DNA of 64,000 bases. Source: Pseudomonas sp. CFBP 13711 (GTDB taxonomy: Bacteria > Pseudomonadota > Gammaproteobacteria > Pseudomonadales > Pseudomonadaceae). The notes beneath the pieces were generated by a model. It was given only the letters and a program-made list of their open reading frames with translations. It was not told where the DNA came from and made no database searches. Position numbers and translations under genes: made by a program. The stretch spans positions 310,001-374,000 of the forward strand of contig NZ_JACYVI010000002.1 of NCBI RefSeq assembly GCF_014842265.1, given 5' to 3'. The first letter of the stretch is position 1. Each line of letters starts with the position of its first letter. Positions 54,252-62,496 of the stretch are shown here, piece by piece.

Positions 54252-55234
54252 TGAGAGCCTTTGATTACGTGCGCGCCAACAGCGTCGAACAGGCTGTGGC
54301 AACCCACGCGAAAAGCCCGACGACCTTCTTTCTCGCCGGCGGGACGACGTTGCTGGACTTGGTCAAGCTGGACATCATGCCGGCGGATCAGGTGATCGAC
54401 GTCAACCACCTCTCGCTCAAGCAGATCGAGGTGCAGAAGGACGGCAGCGTGCGCATCGGTGCGCTGGTCAGCAATACCGAACTGGCACATCACCCGCACA
54501 TCGTCGAGCACTACGCCGTGCTGTCCCAGGCGTTGCTGTCCGGCGCCACCACTCAGCTGCGCAACAAGGCCACGACCGCCGGCAACGTGATGCAACGGGT
54601 GCGCTGCAACTATTTCCGCGACGGTTATTCACCCTGCAACAAGCGCGAGCCGGGCTCGGGCTGTGCAGCCATCGACGGCCACAATCGCAGTGTTCACGCG
54701 GTGCTCGGCACCAGCGACCAGTGCATCGCGACCCATCCTTCGGACATGTGCGTGGCGATGGTCGCCATTGGCGCGACCGTCGAGGTGCAAGGGCCGAAGG
54801 GCAAGCGCAGCGTGGACTTCGCTGACTTCCACCTGCTGCCCGGTGCGACGCCGTGGAAAGAACACGCGCTGCTGGACGACGAGTTGATCACCCACGTGGT
54901 GCTCGCCGCGCCGCTGGCCGGCAACAAGTCTTCGTACCTGAAGCTGCGAGATCGCGCCTCGTACCAGTTCGCCCTGGCGTCCAGCGCGGTGATCGTCGTC
55001 ATGGATGGCAACACTGTGCGTGACGCGCGGGTGGCGCTGGGCGGTGTCGGCACCAAACCCTGGCGCTCGCGTGAAGCCGAGCAGGCGCTCAAAGGCCAAA
55101 CGTTGACGCCGCAGACCCTCGAGAAAGTCGCCGCCATCGCCCTCAAGGGCGCCAAAGCCTATCGCCACAACGCCTACAAGATCGCATTGGGGCAGCAGGC
55201 CATCGTGCGCAACCTCGGCACCTTGAACGCCTGA
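54251..55234 (+). CDS. paoB: Aldehyde oxidoreductase, FAD subunit
   Basis: PaoB binds FAD and passes electrons from the iron-sulfur clusters to an acceptor. The 327-residue protein has FFLAGGTTLLDLVKLDIMPA near residue 28 and ATTAGNVMQRVRCNYFRDG near 112. The Cys group in RCNYFRDGYSPCNKREPGSG and the following GCAAI matches the extra [4Fe-4S] cluster known in E. coli PaoB. The start overlaps the paoA stop. No signal peptide is needed because the complex is exported with PaoA. Confidence 0.92.
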   Translation: MRAFDYVRANSVEQAVATHAKSPTTFFLAGGTTLLDLVKLDIMPADQVIDVNHLSLKQIEVQKDGSVRIGALVSNTELAHHPHIVEHYAVLSQALLSGATTQLRNKATTAGNVMQRVRCNYFRDGYSPCNKREPGSGCAAIDGHNRSVHAVLGTSDQCIATHPSDMCVAMVAIGATVEVQGPKGKRSVDFADFHLLPGATPWKEHALLDDELITHVVLAAPLAGNKSSYLKLRDRASYQFALASSAVIVVMDGNTVRDARVALGGVGTKPWRSREAEQALKGQTLTPQTLEKVAAIALKGAKAYRHNAYKIALGQQAIVRNLGTLNA

Positions 55235-55248
55235 CCGGAGGATTCACC

Positions 55249-57480
55249 ATGACTGATGCAATGATTGGCTCGGCACCCCGCCGCATTGATGGCCAGCGTA
55301 AGGTCACCGGCAGCGCGATGTACGCGTCCGACCATCACCTGAAAAATATGGCCTACGGCTACGGCGTGTTCAGCACCGTTGCCAGCGGCAAGATCACCGA
55401 ATTGAAGCTGGACGACGCGCGCAAGTCCCCCGGCGTGCTGGAAATTTTACACCACGGCAACTTCCCGTCGCTCTATCACAACTCGACGCTGCCGATGTCC
55501 TTCGCGCAGATCCTCAAGGCGGCCAAGTCAGACGAAAGCCGCCTGCCGTTCGAAGACGACACCGTGCATTACGCCGGTCAGTTCGTCGCCCTGGTGGTGG
55601 CCGACACCTTCGAGCACGCGCGGGCCGCGGCCTACAAGATCAAGGTCAGCTACAGCAAGACCGACGCAGTGGCCAATCTCGAACAGGGCCTGAAAGCCGG
55701 CGCCTTGCAGGACGGCAGCCCGAACCACACCCGGGGTGATGCCGCCGCCGCGTTCGACAGCGCGGCCCATAGCATCGACGCCACCTACTCGACGCCGGTC
55801 GAAACCCATAACCCGATGGAAATGCACGCCACCGTCGCCAGTTGGGAAGACGGGCGCCTGATCGTTTATGAAGCCACCCAGGGCGTGGTCGCTCACCGCA
55901 ATTCCCTGGCGAAAATCTTCGGCCTGATCCCGGAGAAGGTCGAAGTGCGGGCGCCGTTCATTGGCTCCGGCTTCGGCAGCAAGCTGTGGATCTGGCCCCA
56001 TTCAGTCGCCGCCTGCGGCGCGGCCAAGGTGCTCAATCGGCCGGTGCAACTGGTCGTGCCGCGTCAGCAGATGTTCACCACCACCGGCCACCGCCCGGAA
56101 ACCCGTCAGCGCCTGCGCCTGGCGACCGACGACAAAGGCAAGCTGGTGTCGGTGCGCCACGAGTCCATCAACACCACCTCCTTCACCGACCCGTACAAGG
56201 AAAACTGCGGCACGTCGACCAAGAGCCTTTATAGCTGCGCCAATGTGCTGGTCACCCACAAGATCATCGAGGTCAATCGCGGCACGCCGACCTCCATGCG
56301 CGCGCCGGGTGCAGCGCCGGGGCTGTTCGCGCTGGAATCGGCCATGGACGAGATGGCCGATAAAGTGGGCATGGACCCCCTTGAGTTCCGCAAGCTCAAC
56401 GTTTCCGAGCGCGACGAAAGCCAGAACCTGCCGTGGTCGAGCAATCATCTGCAGGAATGCATCGACAAGGCCGCCGAACGCTTTGGCTGGAGCAAACGCA
56501 ACCCGACGCCGGCGTCGATGAAGGACGGCACCGAGATCATCGGCTATGGCATGGCCGCCTGTAACTGGGACGCCTATCGCACCCCGGCGGAAGCGCAAGT
56601 CGTGCTGCGCGCCGACGGCACGGCCTGGGCCATTTGCGGTGTGCAGGACATCGGCACCGGCACCTACACCATCGTTGCTCAAGTGGTCAGCAGCATCACC
56701 GGCATTCCGCTGGACAAGATCGAAGTGGAGCTGGGCAATTCGTCGTTCCCGCCGGCGCCGGTGTCCGGCGGCTCATGGGCAACGGCGAGCGTGCTGCCAG
56801 CCATCGCCGAAGCCACCCGCCAGGCCGTCGAACAGCTGAAGGCGTTCGCGACCGCGCCCAAGGGCGTGTTTGCCGGAGCCAAGCCCGAGCAAGTGAGCTT
56901 CGAGCAGGGTCAGTTGAAAAGCGGCGACAAGACCTTTGCCATTGCCGATGTGCTCAAGGCGCAGAAGCAGGGCAGCGCCTTTGGTGAAGCGAAAACCGGC
57001 ATGAACGACACCAGCAAGCACTCGTTCCGCTCCTTCGGCGTGCATTTTGTCGAAGTGCGCTGGGACCCGGGCATCTCGCGGCTGCGCGTCTCGCGGGTGG
57101 TCAGTGCGATCGACGTGGGCAAGGTGATCAACCAGAAAACCGCGCTCAATCAGGTTGAAGGGGCGATCGTCATGGGCGTCGGCATGGCGCTGTTTGAGGC
57201 GACCGACTTCGACGAGCGCAACGGCATGCCGGTGAACAACAACTACGCCGAATACGTGGTGCCGGTGCACGCTGACCAGCCGGAGATCGATGTGATCCTG
57301 CTGGACTACCCGGACTTCGAGCTCAACGAATTCGGCGCACGCGGGATCGGCGAGATCGGGATCACCGGACTGGCTGCAGCGGTGGCGAATGCTGTCTCAC
57401 ATGCCACGGGTAAGCGGATTCGGGACCTGCCGATCACGCTGGACAAGCTGATGGAGTTGCCGCCGACGATGAGGGTCTGA
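55249..57480 (+). CDS. paoC: Aldehyde oxidoreductase, molybdenum subunit
   Basis: PaoC holds the molybdopterin cytosine dinucleotide cofactor and oxidises aldehydes, especially aromatic ones, to acids. The 743-residue protein shows GSGFGSKLWIWPHSVAACGA near residue 240, TSMRAPGAAPGLFALESAMD near 348, GVQDIGTGTYTIVAQVV near 464, and ARGIGEIGITGLAAAVANAV near 698 with the catalytic Glu. GGAGGATTCACC precedes the ATG. The PaoD/XdhC-type maturation factor that usually accompanies such operons is not downstream: only repeats follow. Confidence 0.94.
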   Translation: MTDAMIGSAPRRIDGQRKVTGSAMYASDHHLKNMAYGYGVFSTVASGKITELKLDDARKSPGVLEILHHGNFPSLYHNSTLPMSFAQILKAAKSDESRLPFEDDTVHYAGQFVALVVADTFEHARAAAYKIKVSYSKTDAVANLEQGLKAGALQDGSPNHTRGDAAAAFDSAAHSIDATYSTPVETHNPMEMHATVASWEDGRLIVYEATQGVVAHRNSLAKIFGLIPEKVEVRAPFIGSGFGSKLWIWPHSVAACGAAKVLNRPVQLVVPRQQMFTTTGHRPETRQRLRLATDDKGKLVSVRHESINTTSFTDPYKENCGTSTKSLYSCANVLVTHKIIEVNRGTPTSMRAPGAAPGLFALESAMDEMADKVGMDPLEFRKLNVSERDESQNLPWSSNHLQECIDKAAERFGWSKRNPTPASMKDGTEIIGYGMAACNWDAYRTPAEAQVVLRADGTAWAICGVQDIGTGTYTIVAQVVSSITGIPLDKIEVELGNSSFPPAPVSGGSWATASVLPAIAEATRQAVEQLKAFATAPKGVFAGAKPEQVSFEQGQLKSGDKTFAIADVLKAQKQGSAFGEAKTGMNDTSKHSFRSFGVHFVEVRWDPGISRLRVSRVVSAIDVGKVINQKTALNQVEGAIVMGVGMALFEATDFDERNGMPVNNNYAEYVVPVHADQPEIDVILLDYPDFELNEFGARGIGEIGITGLAAAVANAVSHATGKRIRDLPITLDKLMELPPTMRV

Positions 57481-57509
57481 GCCGGAAATTCCCGCGGGCT
57501 GAGCGCCCT

Positions 57510-57957
57510 CTTCCCGGCTAAAGCCGGTCCTACTCTCCGCGTGCAGTCAGTAGGACCGGCTTTAGCCGGGAAGCCTTTGATTTTGATTGATCGTTCCCAC
57601 GCTCTGCGTGGGAATGCCGCACTGGACGCTCCGCGTCCCAAAGCTGACGCGGAGCGTCATGGTATGAATTCCCACGCGGAGCGTGGGAACGATCATGACC
57701 CACCGCGTGCAGTCAGTAGGACCGGCTTTAGCCGGGAAGCCATTGATTTTGATTGATCGTTCCCACGCTCTGCGTGGGAATGCCGCACTGGACGCTCCGC
57801 GTACCAAAGCTGAAGCGGAGCGTCATGGTATGAATGCCCACGCGGAGCGTGGGAACGATCATGACTCACCGCGTGCAGTCAGTAGGACCGGCTTTAGCCG
57901 GGAAGCCTTTGATTTTGATTGATCGTTCCCACGCTCTGCGTGGGAACGACCATGTTG
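57510..57957. repeat. Tandem 166-bp composite repeats (REP plus GTTCCCACGC element)
   Basis: An inverted REP (57510-57533) is followed by copies of a 166-base unit starting at 57539, 57705 and 57871; the third is cut at about 57954. Each unit holds a forward REP (GTAGGACCGGCTTTAGCCGG) and a larger palindrome bounded by GATCGTTCCCACGC and GCGTGGGAACGATC. Copies 1 and 2 differ at only a few bases. The third palindrome lacks its middle, joining the two arms. The array ends 4 bases before the xylB stop and fills the 477-base space between convergent paoC and xylB. Confidence 0.93.
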
Positions 57958-59442
57958 TCAGGCGCGCAATCCTTGCGCTGCACCCAGCAGCCCTTTGAAT
58001 TTCCCGTAACGCGCGCTCAGTACATCCTGCACCGCCGGCATCGGCTGATACCGCTCCTTCACCGCCATCCCCTGCCCCAACAGCTCAGCCCCCTCACCGA
58101 TCGACAGCAACCCCAGTTTCGCGGCACCAATGCACGCGCTCAGTTCGCTGCCGTGCAACGTGTACACCTCGCGATCAAGAATGTTGGCCAGCAACTGCGC
58201 CCAGTATTCGCTGCGTGCCCCACCGCCCACCAGGGCGCAGGCGTTGACCGTGGCTCCTGCGGACAACGTAGCGTTCATCGCATCCAGCAGCCCGAAACCC
58301 ACGCCTTCAAGCACCGCATAACCCAACATCGCCGGCGTGCTGTCGTGCCCCAGGTTCATGAATCCGCCGCGCAACAGCGGGTCGTTGTGGGGCGTGCGCT
58401 CGCCCGCCAGGTACGGGAGAAACAGCGGACTGGAAATCGCCACCGGCTGATCGACCGGCCATTGCGCGTGAACCAGATCGAGCAAGGCCTGCTCACTGGG
58501 CTGACCCAACAAACGGGTGACCCAGCGCAGACAGCTCGCCCCCGCCAGCATCGCGCCCATGGTGTACCAGCGCTGCGGCAACGCGTGGCAAAAACTGTGC
58601 ACGGCGCTGGCCGGATTGCCCGCCGAATGATCGGTGATCGCGACGATCGCCGCGCTGGTGCCAAGGGTGACGAAGGCATCGCCGGCGTTGATCGCGCCGA
58701 TGCCCACCGCCGAAACCGGGTTGTCACCCCCGCCTGCGGCCACGGGCAGACCCAGCGGCAAACCCAGCGCATCCGCCGCCTCGGCACTCAGCCGGGCAGA
58801 CAGTTGATCGGCTTCCAGCAACCGAGGCATGTGCTCGACCGTAAGCCCGGTGGCGTGGAGCATCGGCGCGTACCACTCGCGCTTTGCCACATCCAGCCAT
58901 AAGGTGCCAGCGGCGTCAGACATGTCACTGACCTGCTCGCCGGTCAGCAGCAAACGCAGGTAATCCTTCGGCGACAACACGCTGGCGATGCGCGCAAACA
59001 GCTGCGGTTCGTGCTGCTGCATCCACAACAGCTTCGGCGCAGTAAGCCCGGCCATGGCCAGGCTGCCGGTGACCTCGGCGTAATCCGGGAAATCTTGGTT
59101 CAACTGCGACGCCTGAAGCACCGCGCGGGAGTCGTCCCAAAGAATCGCCGGGTACAGCACTTGTTCTGCGGCATCCAGCAGAACCGCGCCGTGCATCTGC
59201 CCCGATAAACCGATGCAACCGACCCGCGCCCATGCCTGAGGATCGTTTGTCCGCAACTGCCCGAGCGCAGATAGGCAGGCCTGCCACCAATCGGCCGGAT
59301 TCTGCTCCGACCAACCCGACTGCCGGCGGCTGACTTCCACCCGGGCACCGGCCTGGGCCAGCACTTCGCCCTCGGCGCTCAGCAAAATGGCCTTCAGCTC
59401 GGACGTGCCGAGGTCGATGCCCAGGGAAACAAACTGCTTCAT
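57958..59442 (-). CDS. xylB: Xylulokinase XylB
   Basis: XylB phosphorylates D-xylulose to xylulose 5-phosphate in the cytoplasm (FGGY family). The 494-residue protein has SLGIDLGTSELKAILL at the start, LSGQMHGAVLLD and AILWDDSRA near residues 75-100, PKDYLRLLLTGEQVSDMSDA near 160, the catalytic Asp in AAGGGDNPVSAVG near 237, and GGGARSEYWAQLL near 400. Similarity to the E. coli enzyme is strong throughout. It is the last gene of a leftward unit with a LacI regulator and a ribose-type ABC transporter. No xylose isomerase is present, so the imported sugar may be a pentitol or xylulose. Confidence 0.93.
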   Translation of the reverse strand: MKQFVSLGIDLGTSELKAILLSAEGEVLAQAGARVEVSRRQSGWSEQNPADWWQACLSALGQLRTNDPQAWARVGCIGLSGQMHGAVLLDAAEQVLYPAILWDDSRAVLQASQLNQDFPDYAEVTGSLAMAGLTAPKLLWMQQHEPQLFARIASVLSPKDYLRLLLTGEQVSDMSDAAGTLWLDVAKREWYAPMLHATGLTVEHMPRLLEADQLSARLSAEAADALGLPLGLPVAAGGGDNPVSAVGIGAINAGDAFVTLGTSAAIVAITDHSAGNPASAVHSFCHALPQRWYTMGAMLAGASCLRWVTRLLGQPSEQALLDLVHAQWPVDQPVAISSPLFLPYLAGERTPHNDPLLRGGFMNLGHDSTPAMLGYAVLEGVGFGLLDAMNATLSAGATVNACALVGGGARSEYWAQLLANILDREVYTLHGSELSACIGAAKLGLLSIGEGAELLGQGMAVKERYQPMPAVQDVLSARYGKFKGLLGAAQGLRA

Positions 59443-59469
59443 TAAGGTGTCATTCCTGTCAGCGGACGC

Positions 59470-60468
59470 CTAAAGGCATCCGCACGAATTGCGAATGCGT
59501 AACGTCGGCGCCAGTCGCTCCGACAGTCGTTTGCCCTCGGGTTTATCGATGCGCTGCAACAGCAACTGCACCGCCCGCGCGCCCAGGGCCTGCACCGGCT
59601 GAGCGATCACGCTCAAGCGCGGCAGGAAAAAATCCGCCCAGTCGAAATCATCGAAACCCACCAGCGCCAGCTGCTGCGGCACCTCAATACTGGCGTCGCG
59701 CAGCGCGTGCATGGCGCCGATGGTCATCAGGTTATTCGCCGCCAGAATTGCCGTGGGCGGCGGGTTCAGGCGCAACAGCGCTGACGTGGCGACACGTGCC
59801 GATTCGCTGTTCGACTCGCCGTCGATCAGCAACTGCGGATCCCACGGCAGATCAGCCTCGACGAGCGCCTGCCGGTAGCCCTCAATACGCTCCTCCGTCG
59901 TGCTCAGCCCGCGATGCCCGGCAATCATGCCGATGCGCCGATGACCGTGGCCGATGAGGTGGGTCACCAACTCAGCGGTGGACTGGCGATTCTCGACGCC
60001 CACCTGATCAAAACCCTCCACCGCCATCCGGTCCACCAACACGCTGGGAATCGCGTTGCTGCGCAAGTACGCCAGCGCTGCCTGCTGCGGATCGCTGGAC
60101 GGCGCAAGCAGAATGCCGTCGACGCGGCGATGGTGCAGCGCCTGCACCACCCGCAGTTCCTGGGCGGGATCGTCGTGGGTGTCGACGAACAACATCATGA
60201 TGCCGTGGCGCGCGCATTCGGTTTCGATGGCGTGCACGGTCTCGCTGAAATAGTGGTTCGACAGCGCCGAAATCGCCACGCCAATGGTGTTGGTGCGCGA
60301 ACGGGCCAGCGAGCGCGCCAGGGTGTTGGGGATGTAGCCCAAGTCCTGAACCGCCCGCTGCACCGCTTCCACCGTCTTGGCGCTGACCTTGCGCGTGCCG
60401 TTGAGCACGTGGGAAACGGTCGACGTCGATACCCGCGCCCGCTTCGCCACGTCTTCCATTTTGATCAC
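59470..60468 (-). CDS. LacI family transcriptional regulator
   Basis: The 332-residue repressor has the helix-turn-helix and hinge MEDVAKRARVSTSTVSHVLN and RSRTNTIGVAISALSNHYFS, then a sugar-binding domain like periplasmic ribose-binding proteins (SVLVDRMAVEGFDQVGVENR, VGFDDFDWADFF). It starts with GTG at 60468 because AAGGAG lies 8 bases upstream; the ATG three codons later would be too far from it. It sits between rbsB and xylB with only 25-27 bases on each side, so it is co-transcribed with the genes it probably represses. Its operator should lie upstream of rbsA, outside the window. Confidence 0.93.
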   Translation of the reverse strand: MIKMEDVAKRARVSTSTVSHVLNGTRKVSAKTVEAVQRAVQDLGYIPNTLARSLARSRTNTIGVAISALSNHYFSETVHAIETECARHGIMMLFVDTHDDPAQELRVVQALHHRRVDGILLAPSSDPQQAALAYLRSNAIPSVLVDRMAVEGFDQVGVENRQSTAELVTHLIGHGHRRIGMIAGHRGLSTTEERIEGYRQALVEADLPWDPQLLIDGESNSESARVATSALLRLNPPPTAILAANNLMTIGAMHALRDASIEVPQQLALVGFDDFDWADFFLPRLSVIAQPVQALGARAVQLLLQRIDKPEGKRLSERLAPTLRIRNSCGCL

Positions 60469-60494
60469 TGCGCCGACTCCTTCAGGCCTGCGTC

Positions 60495-61436
60495 TCAGTG
60501 CTTGCTGGACCAGCCGCTGTAGGAACCGATGTTGTCGCGGGTGATCAGTTTCGGCGTGAGTTGAGTGACCGCCTCAGCCGGCTTCTTGTCGTTGAGCAAA
60601 TCGTTGCCGATGACCACCGCCTGCTGCGCCATGGCCCACGGGTCCTGGCTGGCGGAGGCCTGAATCGAGGTGTCGGACTTGAGCGCTTGCTCGATGTCCG
60701 GCGCGCCGTCGACCGACGTGATGACGATGCCGCTGCGTTTCAGCTGCTTGGCGGCCAGGTCACTGCCAATGGCCTGGGGGTCGTTGATCGCGAACAGACC
60801 GTCGATTTTCGGGAAGCGCGTCAGGTAACCCTGCATCGCGTTCAGGCCGCCTTCGCGGGAGCCTTTGGCGTCCTGATCGTCGGAAAGAATCTTGATGTCC
60901 GGCGCGGCGGCGAAGGCTGATTTGCAGCCGGTGACGCGGTCGGTCACGGCGGTGACTTGCGGGCCGTTCTCGATGATCACGTTACCCTTGCCCGACAGCT
61001 TGTCGACGATGAACTGACAGGCCAGCTTGCCCGCTTCGACGTTGTCGGTCTGCACGGTGGCGTCGACACCGGCGGCGCTGACGTCCACGGCCACGACTTT
61101 GATGCCGGCGGCCTGGGCCTTCTTGATCGCCGAAGCAATGGCCTTCGGGTCCACTGCATTGATCAGGATCAGGTCAACGCCCGACGCAATGAAGTTGTCG
61201 ATCTGGGAGAACTGCTTGCTCAGGTCGTAATCGGCGGAGACGGAAGTCACTTTGACGTTAGGGTTGAGCTCCATGGCCTTCGCCTTGGCGCCGTCGGCCA
61301 GGGTGACGAAATACGGGTTGCCCAGGGAACCCAGGGTGATGCCGACGGATTTCAGCTCGCGGGCTTGAACGCCCTGTGACAGCAACGCGGCCAGGCACAG
61401 GGATATGACAGCAGGGAATTTGCGTTTGAAGTTCAT
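60495..61436 (-). CDS. rbsB: Ribose-type ABC transporter, periplasmic binding protein
   Basis: The 313-residue precursor has a signal peptide (FPAVISLCLAALLSQGVQA). The mature protein is a type I sugar-binding protein: VGITLGSLGNPYFVTLADGA, NVKVTSVSADYDLSKQFSQI, VVAVDVSAAGVDATVQTDNV and FAINDPQAIGSDLAAKQL. It captures a pentose or related sugar for import; the true ligand cannot be told, and the xylulokinase in the same unit argues for xylitol, arabitol, ribose or xylulose. I chose the ATG at 61436 after AGAGAG. A 64-base gap separates it from rbsC. Confidence 0.88.
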   Translation of the reverse strand: MNFKRKFPAVISLCLAALLSQGVQARELKSVGITLGSLGNPYFVTLADGAKAKAMELNPNVKVTSVSADYDLSKQFSQIDNFIASGVDLILINAVDPKAIASAIKKAQAAGIKVVAVDVSAAGVDATVQTDNVEAGKLACQFIVDKLSGKGNVIIENGPQVTAVTDRVTGCKSAFAAAPDIKILSDDQDAKGSREGGLNAMQGYLTRFPKIDGLFAINDPQAIGSDLAAKQLKRSGIVITSVDGAPDIEQALKSDTSIQASASQDPWAMAQQAVVIGNDLLNDKKPAEAVTQLTPKLITRDNIGSYSGWSSKH

Positions 61437-61500
61437 GGGTTCTCTCTTGTGATTATTGTCGGAGTCTTCGTTGAAACGCGTGCAGCCAGACAGCGTTGAA

Positions 61501-62496
61501 TCAGGTTCGCGCACCGGACTGGCGATAGCGATCCAGCGCCACCGCGCCGATGATCACGATCCCCTTGATGATGTATTGCCAGATATCGGACACGCCCAGC
61601 AGCACCAGGCCGTTGGTCAGCACCGCGATGATCAGCGCGCCGATCAGGGTGCCGCCGATGGTGCCGACGCCGCCGGTGAAACTGGTGCCGCCGAGGATCA
61701 CCGCCGCGATGGCGTCCAGCTCGTAGGACTGGCCCAGCTGTAGGCCGTTGGCGGCGAACAGGCGCGAGGCGCTCATCACTGCGCCGAGCCCGGCCAGCGC
61801 ACCGGACACCGCGTAGACGAACAGCAACACCTTCCACACCTTGATCCCGGACAGGCGCGCCGCTTCGGGGTTGCCGCCCACCGAGTAGATCTGCACGCCC
61901 ATCACCGTGCGGCGCAGGATGAACCACGAGACCACGATGACCGCCACGGCGATGATCACCAGCCACGGCACGCCGAGTACCGAATCGTTGCCGATGAAGG
62001 CGAATGGCAGGTCGGGGTTGAACACGGTTTTGTCATCGGCCAGCAAACGCGCCAGGCCGCGCATGGCGGTGAGCGCGCCGAGGGTGACGATGAACGGCGG
62101 CAGGCGCATGAAGGCAATCAGGCCACCATTGACCAGCCCCAGCAGCAGGCCGAAACCGACGCCGGCGGCGGCAATGCCGAGCATGCCGAACTGCGGCGAC
62201 ATCGACGCTTGCAGGGCGACCACTGCGGAGGCCGCGAGAATCGCGCCCACCGAGAGGTCGATCCCCGCCGTCAGAATCACGAAGGTCATGCCCGCAGCCA
62301 ACACCACGTTGACCGAGGCCTGCTGGGTGATGATCGACAGGTTTTGCCAGCTCATGAAGGTGTCGGTCATCAGCGAAAAGCCGATCAGCAACAGAATCAG
62401 CACCGGCAGCATGCCAACGGTGCGCATCAATTCGCGCGCACGTTCACGCTTGCTGATGGCGGCAACGGTGGGCGAGTTTTCCAGGGGCAGACTCAT
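61501..62496 (-). CDS. rbsC: Ribose-type ABC transporter, permease
   Basis: The 331-residue inner-membrane protein has about 8-10 helices and the family blocks [20 protein letters not shown] near residue 70, [20 protein letters not shown] near 125, [14 protein letters not shown] near 225 and [20 protein letters not shown] near 270. These define the permease of ribose/xylose/galactose-type importers. The ATG overlaps the rbsA stop (ATGA). AAGGAACCC lies upstream of the start. Confidence 0.92.
   Translation of the reverse strand: MSLPLENSPTVAAISKRERARELMRTVGMLPVLILLLIGFSLMTDTFMSWQNLSIITQQASVNVVLAAGMTFVILTAGIDLSVGAILAASAVVALQASMSPQFGMLGIAAAGVGFGLLLGLVNGGLIAFMRLPPFIVTLGALTAMRGLARLLADDKTVFNPDLPFAFIGNDSVLGVPWLVIIAVAVIVVSWFILRRTVMGVQIYSVGGNPEAARLSGIKVWKVLLFVYAVSGALAGLGAVMSASRLFAANGLQLGQSYELDAIAAVILGGTSFTGGVGTIGGTLIGALIIAVLTNGLVLLGVSDIWQYIIKGIVIIGAVALDRYRQSGART

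Noticed and set aside
57562..57807. Small frames in the composite repeats (for example reading FPAKAGPT)
   Set aside because: These are translations of REP and palindrome sequence, a common source of false hypothetical proteins in Pseudomonas annotation.
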